Shown in pieces: positions 55,078-62,381 of a DNA stretch of 64,000 bases. The position numbers and the translations under genes were made by a program. Source of the stretch: Pseudomonas mucoides (GTDB lineage Bacteria; Pseudomonadota; Gammaproteobacteria; Pseudomonadales; Pseudomonadaceae); contig NZ_JACOPW010000001.1 of assembly GCF_015461845.1 (NCBI RefSeq), forward strand, positions 124,001 through 188,000, in the 5' to 3' direction. The notes under the pieces are model-generated. The model had not been told where the DNA came from, ran no database searches, and worked only from the letters and a program-made list of their open reading frames with translations. Numbering within the stretch: the stretch's first letter is position 1; each line of letters opens with the position of its first letter.

Positions 55078-55443
55078 TTAGCCATGCGGGTCGACGTTAT
55101 CCAGCATCCGATTCACCGCCAGTTCGCCCAACATCACGGAGTTTTGAATGCCCAGCAGGGTATGGCGCTGAGTGCCGTTCAACTGCCCGGCGAAGTCGCT
55201 CAACATCACACTCGCTGACACCAATGTCTCGCAGGCGTTGACCAGCAGGGTTTCGTGATCGGTGTCGTGCCCTACAAAGTAGAGGGTACTGGGTTTACGC
55301 GGGGTGTCTTTGGGGATGACCGGTTTGAGGTAGTAGTCGAGGGCGCGGTCGGCGGCGGTGTTGAGCTTTTTGGAATCGGCGGATTCGTAGGGGGAAACGT
55401 CGTCGGTGTCGGTTTCTGGCGGGTTGGGTGTGATCTTGAACAT
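55078..55443 (-). CDS. DUF6124 family protein
   Basis: 121 residues from ATG 55443 with GGAG seven bases upstream. Typical family start MFKITPNPP, then SPYESADSKKLNTAADRALDYYL and a helical C-terminal half (LLVNACETLVSASVMLSDFA, NSVMLGELAVNRMLDNVD). The family is common and multicopy in pseudomonads and has no known function. It is preceded by a highly structured leader of over 200 nt. A partial duplicate of its 3' end lies at 54188-54270. Confidence 0.8.
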   Translation of the reverse strand: MFKITPNPPETDTDDVSPYESADSKKLNTAADRALDYYLKPVIPKDTPRKPSTLYFVGHDTDHETLLVNACETLVSASVMLSDFAGQLNGTQRHTLLGIQNSVMLGELAVNRMLDNVDPHG

Positions 55444-55500
55444 AGTGAAACTCCTACAATCAATGGAGCCACCTGAACCTGTCGCTAAACAAGAAAGGGT

Positions 55501-55573
55501 GGCGGCTGTACACAGGTTAGCGAACCGGGTGTAGGCGCCCGGCAGACCCGAAGGTCTCCCGCGCACAGCCGCC
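55501..55573 (-). ncRNA. Cloverleaf-shaped leader RNA element of the DUF6124 gene
   Basis: On the minus strand, GGCGGCTGT and ACAGCCGCC form a perfect 9-bp closing stem around three hairpins: AGACC-TTCG-GGTCT (a C-UUCG-G tetraloop only on this strand), CCGGG-N8-CCCGG and GGTT-CGCT-AACC. The 73-nt element lies 58 nt before the DUF6124 ATG. No anticodon or CCA end marks it as a tRNA. Confidence 0.6.
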
Positions 55574-55639
55574 ATGACATCAATCGCAGAGATGAACATT
55601 CTGCAAGAGAGTTTGGAGCGCTGTTGCGCCTACAAAGGT

Positions 55640-55679
55640 TCGGGTCGCTAAACCCGATCGCTGATTTGTCAGCGACCCG
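55640..55679 (-). promoter_or_regulatory. Switchable hairpins in the DUF6124 leader
   Basis: Two adjacent perfect hairpins, TCGCTGA-CAAA-TCAGCGA (55658-55675) and TCGGGT-N6-ACCCGA (55640-55657), compete with one 9-bp long-range stem CGGGTCGCT/AGCGACCCG (55641-55649 with 55671-55679). Confidence 0.5.
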
Positions 55680-55863
55680 CAAACGATAGAGTCCCGGCCC
55701 AAGGCGCACAAGCCGGCGGATTCTGGCGCAGTCGTAGGCAATGGCGCAAGGTTGTGTAGCCTCGCAGAGTGTCTGGAGATGTGTGTTAAACATCGCCGTT
55801 TAATGACCCTCTCAGGTTTGATGCTTTACTGAACAGACCCTCAAAATCCTGCGAGCCTCCAAC

Positions 55864-56793
55864 ATGAACCGCAACGACCTGCGCCGTGTGGACATGAACC
55901 TGCTGGTGATTTTCGAAACCCTGATGTTCGAGAAAAACCTCACCCGCGCCGGGGAGAAGCTGTTCCTCGGCCAACCCGCCGTCAGCGCCTCACTGGCCAA
56001 ATTGCGCGATTTGTTCGACGACCCGCTGTTGGTGCGCAACGGCCGTACGCTGGAGCCGACCCTGCGCGCCTTGGCGATCCTCAAGGAACTGCAACCGGCA
56101 ATGGACACCATTTCCGGCGCGGTCAGCCGGGCCAAGGATTTCGACCCGTCCACCAGCCGTGATGTGTTTCGCATCGGCCTGTCCGACGACGCTGAGTTCG
56201 GCTTGTTTCCGCCGTTGCTCAAGCAGATTCGCGAAGAAGCGCAGAACGTCGTGGTAGTGGTGCGGCGGGTGAATTTTCTGCTGATGTCGTCGATGCTCGC
56301 CAGCGGCGAGATTTCTGTCGGGATCAGTTACACCACGGAACTGCCAGCCAACGCCAAGCGCAAGAAATTGCGCGACTTGAGCGTAAAAATCTTGCGCGGC
56401 GACGACCGCCCCGGTGTTCTGACACTGGATGAATTCTGCGAAAGACCTCATGCGCTGGTGTCGTTTTCCGGGGACTTGACCGGGGCCATCGATAACGACT
56501 TGGCGCGCATCGGTCGTTCGCGGCGGGTAGTGCTGGCGGTGCCGCAGTTTGCCGGATTGCGCTCATTACTGGCCGGCACCGATTTGCTCGCCTCGGTGCC
56601 GGATTATGCCGCGTGTGCGCTGATCGAAGGCAGCAGCCAGTTGCGGGCCGACGACCCGCCGTTTGATATCGTGCTGTCCGAACTGTCCATGGTCTGGAAC
56701 GGCGTCAACGATAACGACCCGGCAGAACGCTGGTTGCGCTCGAAAATTGCACAGTACATGGCGGCTCCACTGCCGGGGCATGCGGCGACTTAA
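55864..56793 (+). CDS. LysR-family regulator
   Basis: 309 residues. HTH RVDMNLLVIFETLMFEKNLT, QPAVSASLAKLRDLFDDPLL, and a full effector domain. The start MNRNDLRRVDMNLL puts it in the NodD/LinR-like branch. It is divergent from the DUF6124 gene. Its 3' end overlaps the dinB-family gene by 89 bp tail to tail. Confidence 0.88.
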   Translation: MNRNDLRRVDMNLLVIFETLMFEKNLTRAGEKLFLGQPAVSASLAKLRDLFDDPLLVRNGRTLEPTLRALAILKELQPAMDTISGAVSRAKDFDPSTSRDVFRIGLSDDAEFGLFPPLLKQIREEAQNVVVVVRRVNFLLMSSMLASGEISVGISYTTELPANAKRKKLRDLSVKILRGDDRPGVLTLDEFCERPHALVSFSGDLTGAIDNDLARIGRSRRVVLAVPQFAGLRSLLAGTDLLASVPDYAACALIEGSSQLRADDPPFDIVLSELSMVWNGVNDNDPAERWLRSKIAQYMAAPLPGHAAT

Positions 56794-57301
56794 AAGCGGT
56801 CGGCTGGGTTTCGCGCAGGTACACCGGCAAGTCCGTGACCGGTGGCATGGCCGGGATTTCGAAGTACATCTGGATCACCCAGCCACGGTGATAGCTGGCG
56901 TGGTTGACCACGTGCATCAGTATCGCGCCAGCGCTCATGGTGCCGCTTTCGCCAGAGACAAACGTGAATTCAACGGGTTTATCCAGTGACGTTTCGGTCT
57001 GGCTTTCGCTCCAGTCGCAATACCAGTGATCAATCTCCCGTTGCGCCATGCGCAGTTCGGCAAGGTCGGCGTGCAACAGATCATGTGAGGTTTTGAAGCC
57101 GTGCCCTCGGCCTTCGAGGTGGGCCTGCCAGATGCAGTCCACGACGTAGATGTGGTTCAGGGTGCCGATCATGTTCTTGAACACCGACACGCGATCTTTG
57201 CTGACCTCACCCGCCGGCAATGCGGCCAGGCTGTCAAAGAGGCGCTGGTCGGCCCAGTTTTTGTAATCGGCAAGCATGCGGGCAGTGCGTACGTTGATCA
57301 T
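56705..57301 (-). CDS. DinB-family protein
   Basis: 198 residues from ATG 57301 (GGGAG eight bases upstream). Four-helix DinB fold with the metal histidine triad in TLNHIYVVDCIW, HWYCDW and VNHASYHRGWV. DinB proteins are putative metal-dependent thiol-transferases or hydrolases. The last 29 codons are antisense to the end of the lysR gene, and the C-terminal tail is longer than usual. Confidence 0.85.
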   Translation of the reverse strand: MINVRTARMLADYKNWADQRLFDSLAALPAGEVSKDRVSVFKNMIGTLNHIYVVDCIWQAHLEGRGHGFKTSHDLLHADLAELRMAQREIDHWYCDWSESQTETSLDKPVEFTFVSGESGTMSAGAILMHVVNHASYHRGWVIQMYFEIPAMPPVTDLPVYLRETQPTAFKSPHAPAVEPPCTVQFSSATSVLPGRYR

Positions 57302-57401
57302 CAGAGGTCTCCCATGGTGATGGGCGCACTGCAAAGCATAGCCCTCATGGCTCCGGGCATCGCAACGACTGATAACCGGCACCTGCGCTTCGTGCCCCGT
57401 T

Positions 57402-57451
57402 GTAGCAGCTGACGAGCACCGCGAGGCTGCGTTCGGCTCGTCAGCTGCTAC
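57402..57451. repeat. GTAGCAGCTG-type inverted repeat
   Basis: GTAGCAGCTGACGAGCACCG and GGCTCGTCAGCTGCTAC form a near-perfect hairpin that includes the stop codon of the LhgO-like gene. Confidence 0.75.
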
Positions 57452-58574
57452 GGGTTTGCGTAAGGCGCTGCACCACCCGCTCGGCCAGTGCCAGGCAACT
57501 GGTCAGGCCCGGTGACTCGATGCCGAACAGGTTCACCAGTCCCGGCACGCCATGTTCGGCCGGACCGCTGATGATGAAATCCGCTGCAGGTTCGTTCGGA
57601 CCGGTGATTTTCGGGCGAATGCCGCTGTAGGCCGGTTGCAGGCCGTTATCGGGAAGACCGGGCCAGTAACGGCGGATCGCCTCGTAAAATCCATCGGCGC
57701 GGCGCGAGTCCACGCGGTAATCGACCTGATCGACCCATTCGACGTCCGGCCCGAAACGTGCCTGGCCGCCGAGGTCGAGGGTCATGTGCACGCCAAGCCC
57801 GGCACTTTCCGGCGCCGGATAGACCAGATGCCGGAACGGCGCGCGGCCGCTGAAACTGAAATAACTGCCCTTGCACAATCGGGCCACTGGAACGTGCTGC
57901 GAGGGCAACCCTTCGATCCGGCTCGCCACGTCAGGCGCTGAAAGCCCGGCGCAGTTGATCAACTCACGGCAACTCAGGGGCATGGGTTGCGCACCGCCGA
58001 TGACCAGATCAAAACCGTGTGCCTTACAACGAGCGGATTCCAGCGGTGTATGAAAGGCAATCGACATCCCGCTGGCTTCCCCATCCGCCTGAAGCGCGAG
58101 CATCAACGCATGGGAATCGACAATTCCCGTAGAAGGTGACCAGAGCGCGGCGACGCAGGACAGTGCCGGTTCAAGCGCTCGGGCCTGCGCGGCATCCAGC
58201 CACTGCAAATCATCGACGCCATTCCGTCGCCCTTGTTCCAACAATGCCCGCAACGCCGCGCACTGGTTGTCATCGGTGGCCACGACCAGCTTGCCCAGGC
58301 GCTGATAATCAACCCCGCGCGCATCGCAGAAGGCATACAACCGTTGCTTGCCTTCAACGCACAACTGCGCCTTGAGGCTACCGGTCGGGTAGTAAATACC
58401 GGCGTGAATCACCTCCGAGTTGCGCGAGCTGATGCCCACGCCAATCCCCTCGCCGGCTTCGATCAGGATCACTTCCCGCCCGGTCCCGGCCAGCGCCCTG
58501 GCAACCGCCAGCCCGACCACGCCGGCCCCAACCACTACGCAGTCGGTATCGATGCTCGATTGTCCTGTGCTCAT
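57441..58574 (-). CDS. FAD-dependent oxidoreductase, L-2-hydroxyglutarate oxidase (LhgO) family
   Basis: 377 residues from ATG 58574. FAD motif [20 protein letters not shown], then [20 protein letters not shown] and the C-terminal [20 protein letters not shown] with [15 protein letters not shown]. These are strong LhgO-family markers. It should oxidise L-2-hydroxyglutarate or a similar 2-hydroxy acid. The last codons lie in a repeat hairpin. Confidence 0.87.
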   Translation of the reverse strand: MSTGQSSIDTDCVVVGAGVVGLAVARALAGTGREVILIEAGEGIGVGISSRNSEVIHAGIYYPTGSLKAQLCVEGKQRLYAFCDARGVDYQRLGKLVVATDDNQCAALRALLEQGRRNGVDDLQWLDAAQARALEPALSCVAALWSPSTGIVDSHALMLALQADGEASGMSIAFHTPLESARCKAHGFDLVIGGAQPMPLSCRELINCAGLSAPDVASRIEGLPSQHVPVARLCKGSYFSFSGRAPFRHLVYPAPESAGLGVHMTLDLGGQARFGPDVEWVDQVDYRVDSRRADGFYEAIRRYWPGLPDNGLQPAYSGIRPKITGPNEPAADFIISGPAEHGVPGLVNLFGIESPGLTSCLALAERVVQRLTQTRSS

Positions 58575-58727
58575 TTTCAAACCGGCCCTCGCTGCACGCC
58601 TTCACATGAATGACAACTTACTGTCATTTGGCTGAACTCAATAATAAAATGTGCAACTTTTCCATTTAATACACTATTAATCGGGCCTTTAAGGTTGACG
58701 GACTTCACCTCGCTGAGTAAATTGCCC

Positions 58728-58751
58728 GGGCCTTCGACGAAGGCCCTTTTT
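58728..58751 (+). terminator. Rho-independent terminator/attenuator in the mgtA leader
   Basis: GGGCCTTC-GAC-GAAGGCCC followed by TTTTT. GGGCCTT occurs again at 58683-58689 and could pair with AAGGCCC (58740-58746) instead, preventing the terminator. Confidence 0.7.
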
Positions 58752-58935
58752 CAATTCACTACGGAATCCAATGGACACAGTATCTAGTCGCTGTCGGGTT
58801 GCTGCGAAACTGCAGAATCTGGCACATAACCCAGAAAATGACGGGACTCGACTTTTCGGTCGGGTGAGCTGCGCTAGAGCTTGATGCTCCACCGTAACTT
58901 GCCTCACCGGTGTCCGTCCGGTCCAGAGGCATGTT

Positions 58936-59199
58936 ATGAACTTCAACACCATCGTAATGCCCGGCGTACGCGCCTTTGCTTCGACCATGCGGGTCAAGCC
59001 CTGCCGTGAGCCTACGCTCGCGAAGCGCGCCATTGCGCCGTTTTCCAGCCCTTCGTCCACTTCCAAGGCACATCCGCGTGCCAACTGGCGCGTCTGCCCG
59101 ATGACGGGTCGACTTCAGCAACGCTGGAACCTGGACGACAGCCAGGAACCACCGAGTCGACGCATCGCGCGTCGCGTCCGGCTGCGAAGCCGAGCCTGA
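58936..59199 (+). CDS. Possible leader ORF 1 before mgtA
   Basis: 87 codons from ATG 58936 (AGAGG seven bases upstream; MNFNTIVMPGVRAFASTM). The product is very basic and Arg-rich (RRIARRVRLRSRA at the end) with several Pro and Ser runs. No domain recognised. It may be a regulatory leader peptide or a chance frame; the composition is not that of an ordinary folded protein. Confidence 0.4.
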   Translation: MNFNTIVMPGVRAFASTMRVKPCREPTLAKRAIAPFSSPSSTSKAHPRANWRVCPMTGRLQQRWNLDDSQEPPSRRIARRVRLRSRA

Positions 59200-59318
59200 C
59201 AAACCGCACATTCAGTTGATTTGAAGGCACTTTAAAGTCCTTCCTTCAACGGTTTCCTGACAAGGGAAACCGACAACTTCTTATTGCCTTTTAAAACACA
59301 CGTTAATTGGAGTTAGTT

Positions 59319-59450
59319 ATGGACGAAGCCAGTAGACGGTTCGCTGCCTATCACTTCCCTATTGATAGCCAGCGAACGTTAAAACAACAAACCAATACTT
59401 CTGACATCGATCGCTTGTTTGCGGCTCGACATACATTCGCTCGCCTGTAG
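59319..59450 (+). CDS. Possible mgtA leader peptide (ORF 2)
   Basis: 43 codons from ATG 59319 with GGAG seven bases upstream. The peptide starts MDEASRRFAAYHF and ends FAARHTFARL; it stops 53 bp before the mgtA start. An acidic start after Met recalls MgtL-type leader peptides whose translation falters at low Mg2+, but there is no sequence match. Confidence 0.5.
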   Translation: MDEASRRFAAYHFPIDSQRTLKQQTNTSDIDRLFAARHTFARL

Positions 59451-59503
59451 TTGGGTGAGCCGGCTGTGTGTCGTGCCGCCAGTCAGCGGCAGGAGCACAC
59501 GCG

Positions 59504-62224
59504 ATGACCACCGTAAAAACCCCGAATACCCGCGCCAAAGGTGCCAGCAGCGACAACGCCAAACTGTCGATGCGCGCCGCACGAGAAGCCCAGAACGGCC
59601 TCGCCATCACCCTCGCCAACCTCAATGCAACCCCGGACGGCCTCACCGAACTGGAAGTCGAGGGCCGTCTGGCGCGTGGGGGCTACAACGAAGTCGCCCA
59701 CGACAAGCCGCCTCACGCCCTCGTCCAGCTGCTCAAAGCCCTGAACAATCCTTTCATCTATGTACTGCTGACCCTGGCTGGCATCAGTTTCTTCACCGAT
59801 TACTGGCTGCCGATCAGCCAGGGTGAAAGCGACGACGCCGACCTGACCAAGGTCATTATCATCATGACCATGGTTACCTTGAGCAGCCTGCTGCGGTTCT
59901 GGCAGGAATACCGCTCGGCCAAGTCGGCCGAAACCCTCAAGGCCATGGTGCGCACCACCGCCACCGTGTTGCGGCGCGGGCAACGTGGCCAGGAGGCGAC
60001 GCTTCGTGAAGTACCGATGCGCGAGCTGGTGGCCGGCGACATCGTGCAACTCAGCGCCGGTGACATGATCCCGGCGGATATCCGCCTGATCGAATCCCGC
60101 GACCTGTTCATCAGCCAGGCCGTGCTCACCGGCGAAGCCTTGCCGGTGGAGAAATACGACACCTTGGGCAACGTCGCCCAGAAGTCCGCTACCGGCAACG
60201 CCGCCGATCAATCGAACCTGCTCGACCTGCCAAACATCTGCTTCATGGGCACCAACGTGGTCAGCGGCACCGCCAAAGCCGTGGTGGTCGCGACTGGCTC
60301 GCGCACTTACTTCGGTTCGCTGGCCAAAGCGATTGTCGGCTCGCGGGTGCAAACGGCGTTCGACCGTGGGGTGAACAGTGTCAGCTGGCTGTTGATCCGT
60401 TTCATGCTGGTGATGGTGCCGATCGTGTTCCTGCTCAACGGCTTTTCCAAGGGCGACTGGAGCGACGCGTTTCTGTTTGCGCTGGCGGTCGCGGTCGGCC
60501 TGACCCCGGAAATGCTGCCGATGATTGTCAGCGCCAACCTCGCTAAAGGCGCGATGGCCATGGCCAAGCGCAAAGTGGTGGTCAAGCGCCTCAACGCGAT
60601 CCAGAACTTCGGTTCGATGGACGTGCTGTGTACCGACAAGACCGGCACCCTGACCCAGGACAAGATCATTCTCGAGCACCACGTCGACAGCCATGGCCGG
60701 CGCGACGATGTGATCCTCGAACTGGCGTGGCTCAACAGCCATCACCAGAGTGGTTTGAAAAACCTGATGGATCAGGCGGTGGTGCAATTTGCCAACAGCA
60801 ACCCGAAGTTCCGTGTGCCATTCGCCTACAGCAAGGTCGATGAATTGCCATTCGACTTCGTCCGCCGGCGCCTGTCGATCATCGTCAAGGACAGCCGCGA
60901 CGACCACTTGATGGTGTGCAAAGGCGCGGTCGAGGAAATGCTGTCCATCGCCAGTCACCTCCATGAAAACGGCAGCATCGTCGCCCTCGATGATCAACGC
61001 CGCAAAGACCTGCTGGCCCTCGCCAACGAGTACAACGAAGACGGCTTCCGCGTGCTGCTGGTCGCCACCCGCGAGTTCCCGACAGCACAGAGCAAAAACC
61101 AGTACACCACCGAGGATGAGCGCGAACTGGTGATTCGCGGCTTCCTGACCTTCCTTGATCCACCGAAGGAAACCGCTGGCCCGGCCATTGCGGCGCTACG
61201 GGACATGGGCGTGACGGTCAAGGTGCTGACCGGCGACAACGCGGTCGTCACTTGCAAGATCTGCCGCGACGTCGGCCTGGAACCGGGCACCCCGCTGCTC
61301 GGCCAGGACATCGAAAGCATGGACGACACCACCCTCAAGCTGCGCGTCGAAGAACGCACGGTGTTCGCCAAGCTGACGCCGCTGCAAAAGTCGCGGGTGC
61401 TGAAGGCGTTGCAGGCCAACGGTCATACCGTGGGTTTCCTCGGCGACGGTATCAACGATGCCCCCGCCCTGCGCGATGCCGACGTCGGTATTTCGGTGGA
61501 CAGCGGCACCGACATTGCCAAGGAATCGGCCGATATCATCCTGTTGGAAAAGAGCCTGATGGTGCTCGAAGAAGGCGTGCTCAAGGGCCGCGAAACCTTC
61601 GGCAATATCATGAAGTACCTGAACATGACTGCCAGTTCCAACTTCGGCAACGTGTTCTCGGTGCTAGTGGCCAGTGCGTTCATTCCGTTTCTGCCGATGC
61701 TGTCGATTCACCTGCTGCTGCAAAACCTCATGTACGACATCTCTCAGCTGGCGCTGCCGTGGGACAAGATGGACAAGGAATTCCTCAGCAAACCGCGCAA
61801 GTGGGACGCGAAGAACATCGGCCGTTTCATGCTGTGGATCGGGCCGACGTCATCGGTGTTCGACATCACCACGTTTGCGCTGATGTGGTACGTGTTCGCC
61901 GCCAATAGTGTGGAAATGCAGGGCCTGTTCCAGTCCGGCTGGTTCATCGAAGGACTGCTGTCGCAGACGCTGGTGGTGCACATGCTGCGCACGCAAAAGA
62001 TCCCGTTCTTCCAGAGCACGGCGGCATTGCCGGTGATTCTGATGACCGGGCTGGTGATGGTGCTGGGCATCTACATTCCGTTCTCGCCACTGGGCACGCT
62101 GGTCGGTTTGCAGCCATTACCGTGGGCGTATTTCCCTTGGCTGGTCGGCACCTTGCTCAGCTACTGCGTCTTCGCGCAGGTCATGAAAACCCTCTACATC
62201 CGCCGCTTCGAGCAGTGGTTCTGA
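59504..62224 (+). CDS. mgtA: Magnesium-translocating P-type ATPase
   Basis: 906 residues from ATG 59504 (AGGAG nine bases upstream). P-type ATPase type IIIB: actuator motif VLTGEALPVEKY, phosphorylation site CTDKTGTLTQDKI, GDGINDAPALRDADVGISVD hinge, and membrane segments near 90, 115, 300, 330 and 730-900 with GLTPEMLPMIV. The N-terminal 35 residues are basic and hydrophilic. It imports Mg2+ when it is scarce; the long leader upstream fits regulated expression. Confidence 0.95.
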   Translation: MTTVKTPNTRAKGASSDNAKLSMRAAREAQNGLAITLANLNATPDGLTELEVEGRLARGGYNEVAHDKPPHALVQLLKALNNPFIYVLLTLAGISFFTDYWLPISQGESDDADLTKVIIIMTMVTLSSLLRFWQEYRSAKSAETLKAMVRTTATVLRRGQRGQEATLREVPMRELVAGDIVQLSAGDMIPADIRLIESRDLFISQAVLTGEALPVEKYDTLGNVAQKSATGNAADQSNLLDLPNICFMGTNVVSGTAKAVVVATGSRTYFGSLAKAIVGSRVQTAFDRGVNSVSWLLIRFMLVMVPIVFLLNGFSKGDWSDAFLFALAVAVGLTPEMLPMIVSANLAKGAMAMAKRKVVVKRLNAIQNFGSMDVLCTDKTGTLTQDKIILEHHVDSHGRRDDVILELAWLNSHHQSGLKNLMDQAVVQFANSNPKFRVPFAYSKVDELPFDFVRRRLSIIVKDSRDDHLMVCKGAVEEMLSIASHLHENGSIVALDDQRRKDLLALANEYNEDGFRVLLVATREFPTAQSKNQYTTEDERELVIRGFLTFLDPPKETAGPAIAALRDMGVTVKVLTGDNAVVTCKICRDVGLEPGTPLLGQDIESMDDTTLKLRVEERTVFAKLTPLQKSRVLKALQANGHTVGFLGDGINDAPALRDADVGISVDSGTDIAKESADIILLEKSLMVLEEGVLKGRETFGNIMKYLNMTASSNFGNVFSVLVASAFIPFLPMLSIHLLLQNLMYDISQLALPWDKMDKEFLSKPRKWDAKNIGRFMLWIGPTSSVFDITTFALMWYVFAANSVEMQGLFQSGWFIEGLLSQTLVVHMLRTQKIPFFQSTAALPVILMTGLVMVLGIYIPFSPLGTLVGLQPLPWAYFPWLVGTLLSYCVFAQVMKTLYIRRFEQWF

Positions 62225-62237
62225 TTTGAGCCACCCC

Positions 62238-62330
62238 CTGTAGGAGTGAGCCTGCTCGCGATGGCATCAGCACATTCAACATCCGTGTTGACTGACACAC
62301 CGCTATCGCGAGCAAGCTCGCTCCCACAGG
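62238..62330. repeat. REP/BIME palindrome pair
   Basis: Inverted cores (GGAGTGAGCCTGCTCGCGAT and ATCGCGAGCAAGCTCGCTCC) between mgtA and the Na/Pi gene. Confidence 0.8.
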
Positions 62331-62381
62331 TTTTTGTGGTTGGATTTTCAATCAATGCAACACGGAATAAGGAGAGTTCTC

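Larger units (their letters stand above)
58575..59503 (+). promoter_or_regulatory. Long structured leader region before mgtA
   Basis: 929 bp without a conventional gene. Going right it holds an AT-rich promoter-like stretch (58640-58680), a terminator hairpin (58728-58751) with a competing upstream arm, a possible 87-codon ORF, hairpins TTGAAGG/CCTTCAA (59221-59249) and GGTTTCC/GGAAACC (59251-59271), and a 43-codon ORF with a good ribosome site. Leaders with small ORFs control Mg2+ transporters in enterobacteria. Confidence 0.5.

Noticed and set aside
53865..55443. Prophage or insertion sequence in the low-GC patch
   Set aside because: No integrase, transposase, target-site duplication or phage structural gene was found; only a duplication scar and small unknown ORFs.
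55501..55573. Possible tRNA
   Set aside because: The element is tRNA-sized and cloverleaf-like, with GGTTCGC recalling a T arm, but the closing stem is 9 bp, there is no anticodon arm of 5+7 nt and no CCA or discriminator pattern.
59483..60997. 504-codon antisense frame opposite mgtA
   Set aside because: His/Val/Gln-rich translation typical of antisense high-GC DNA; mgtA on the other strand is certain.
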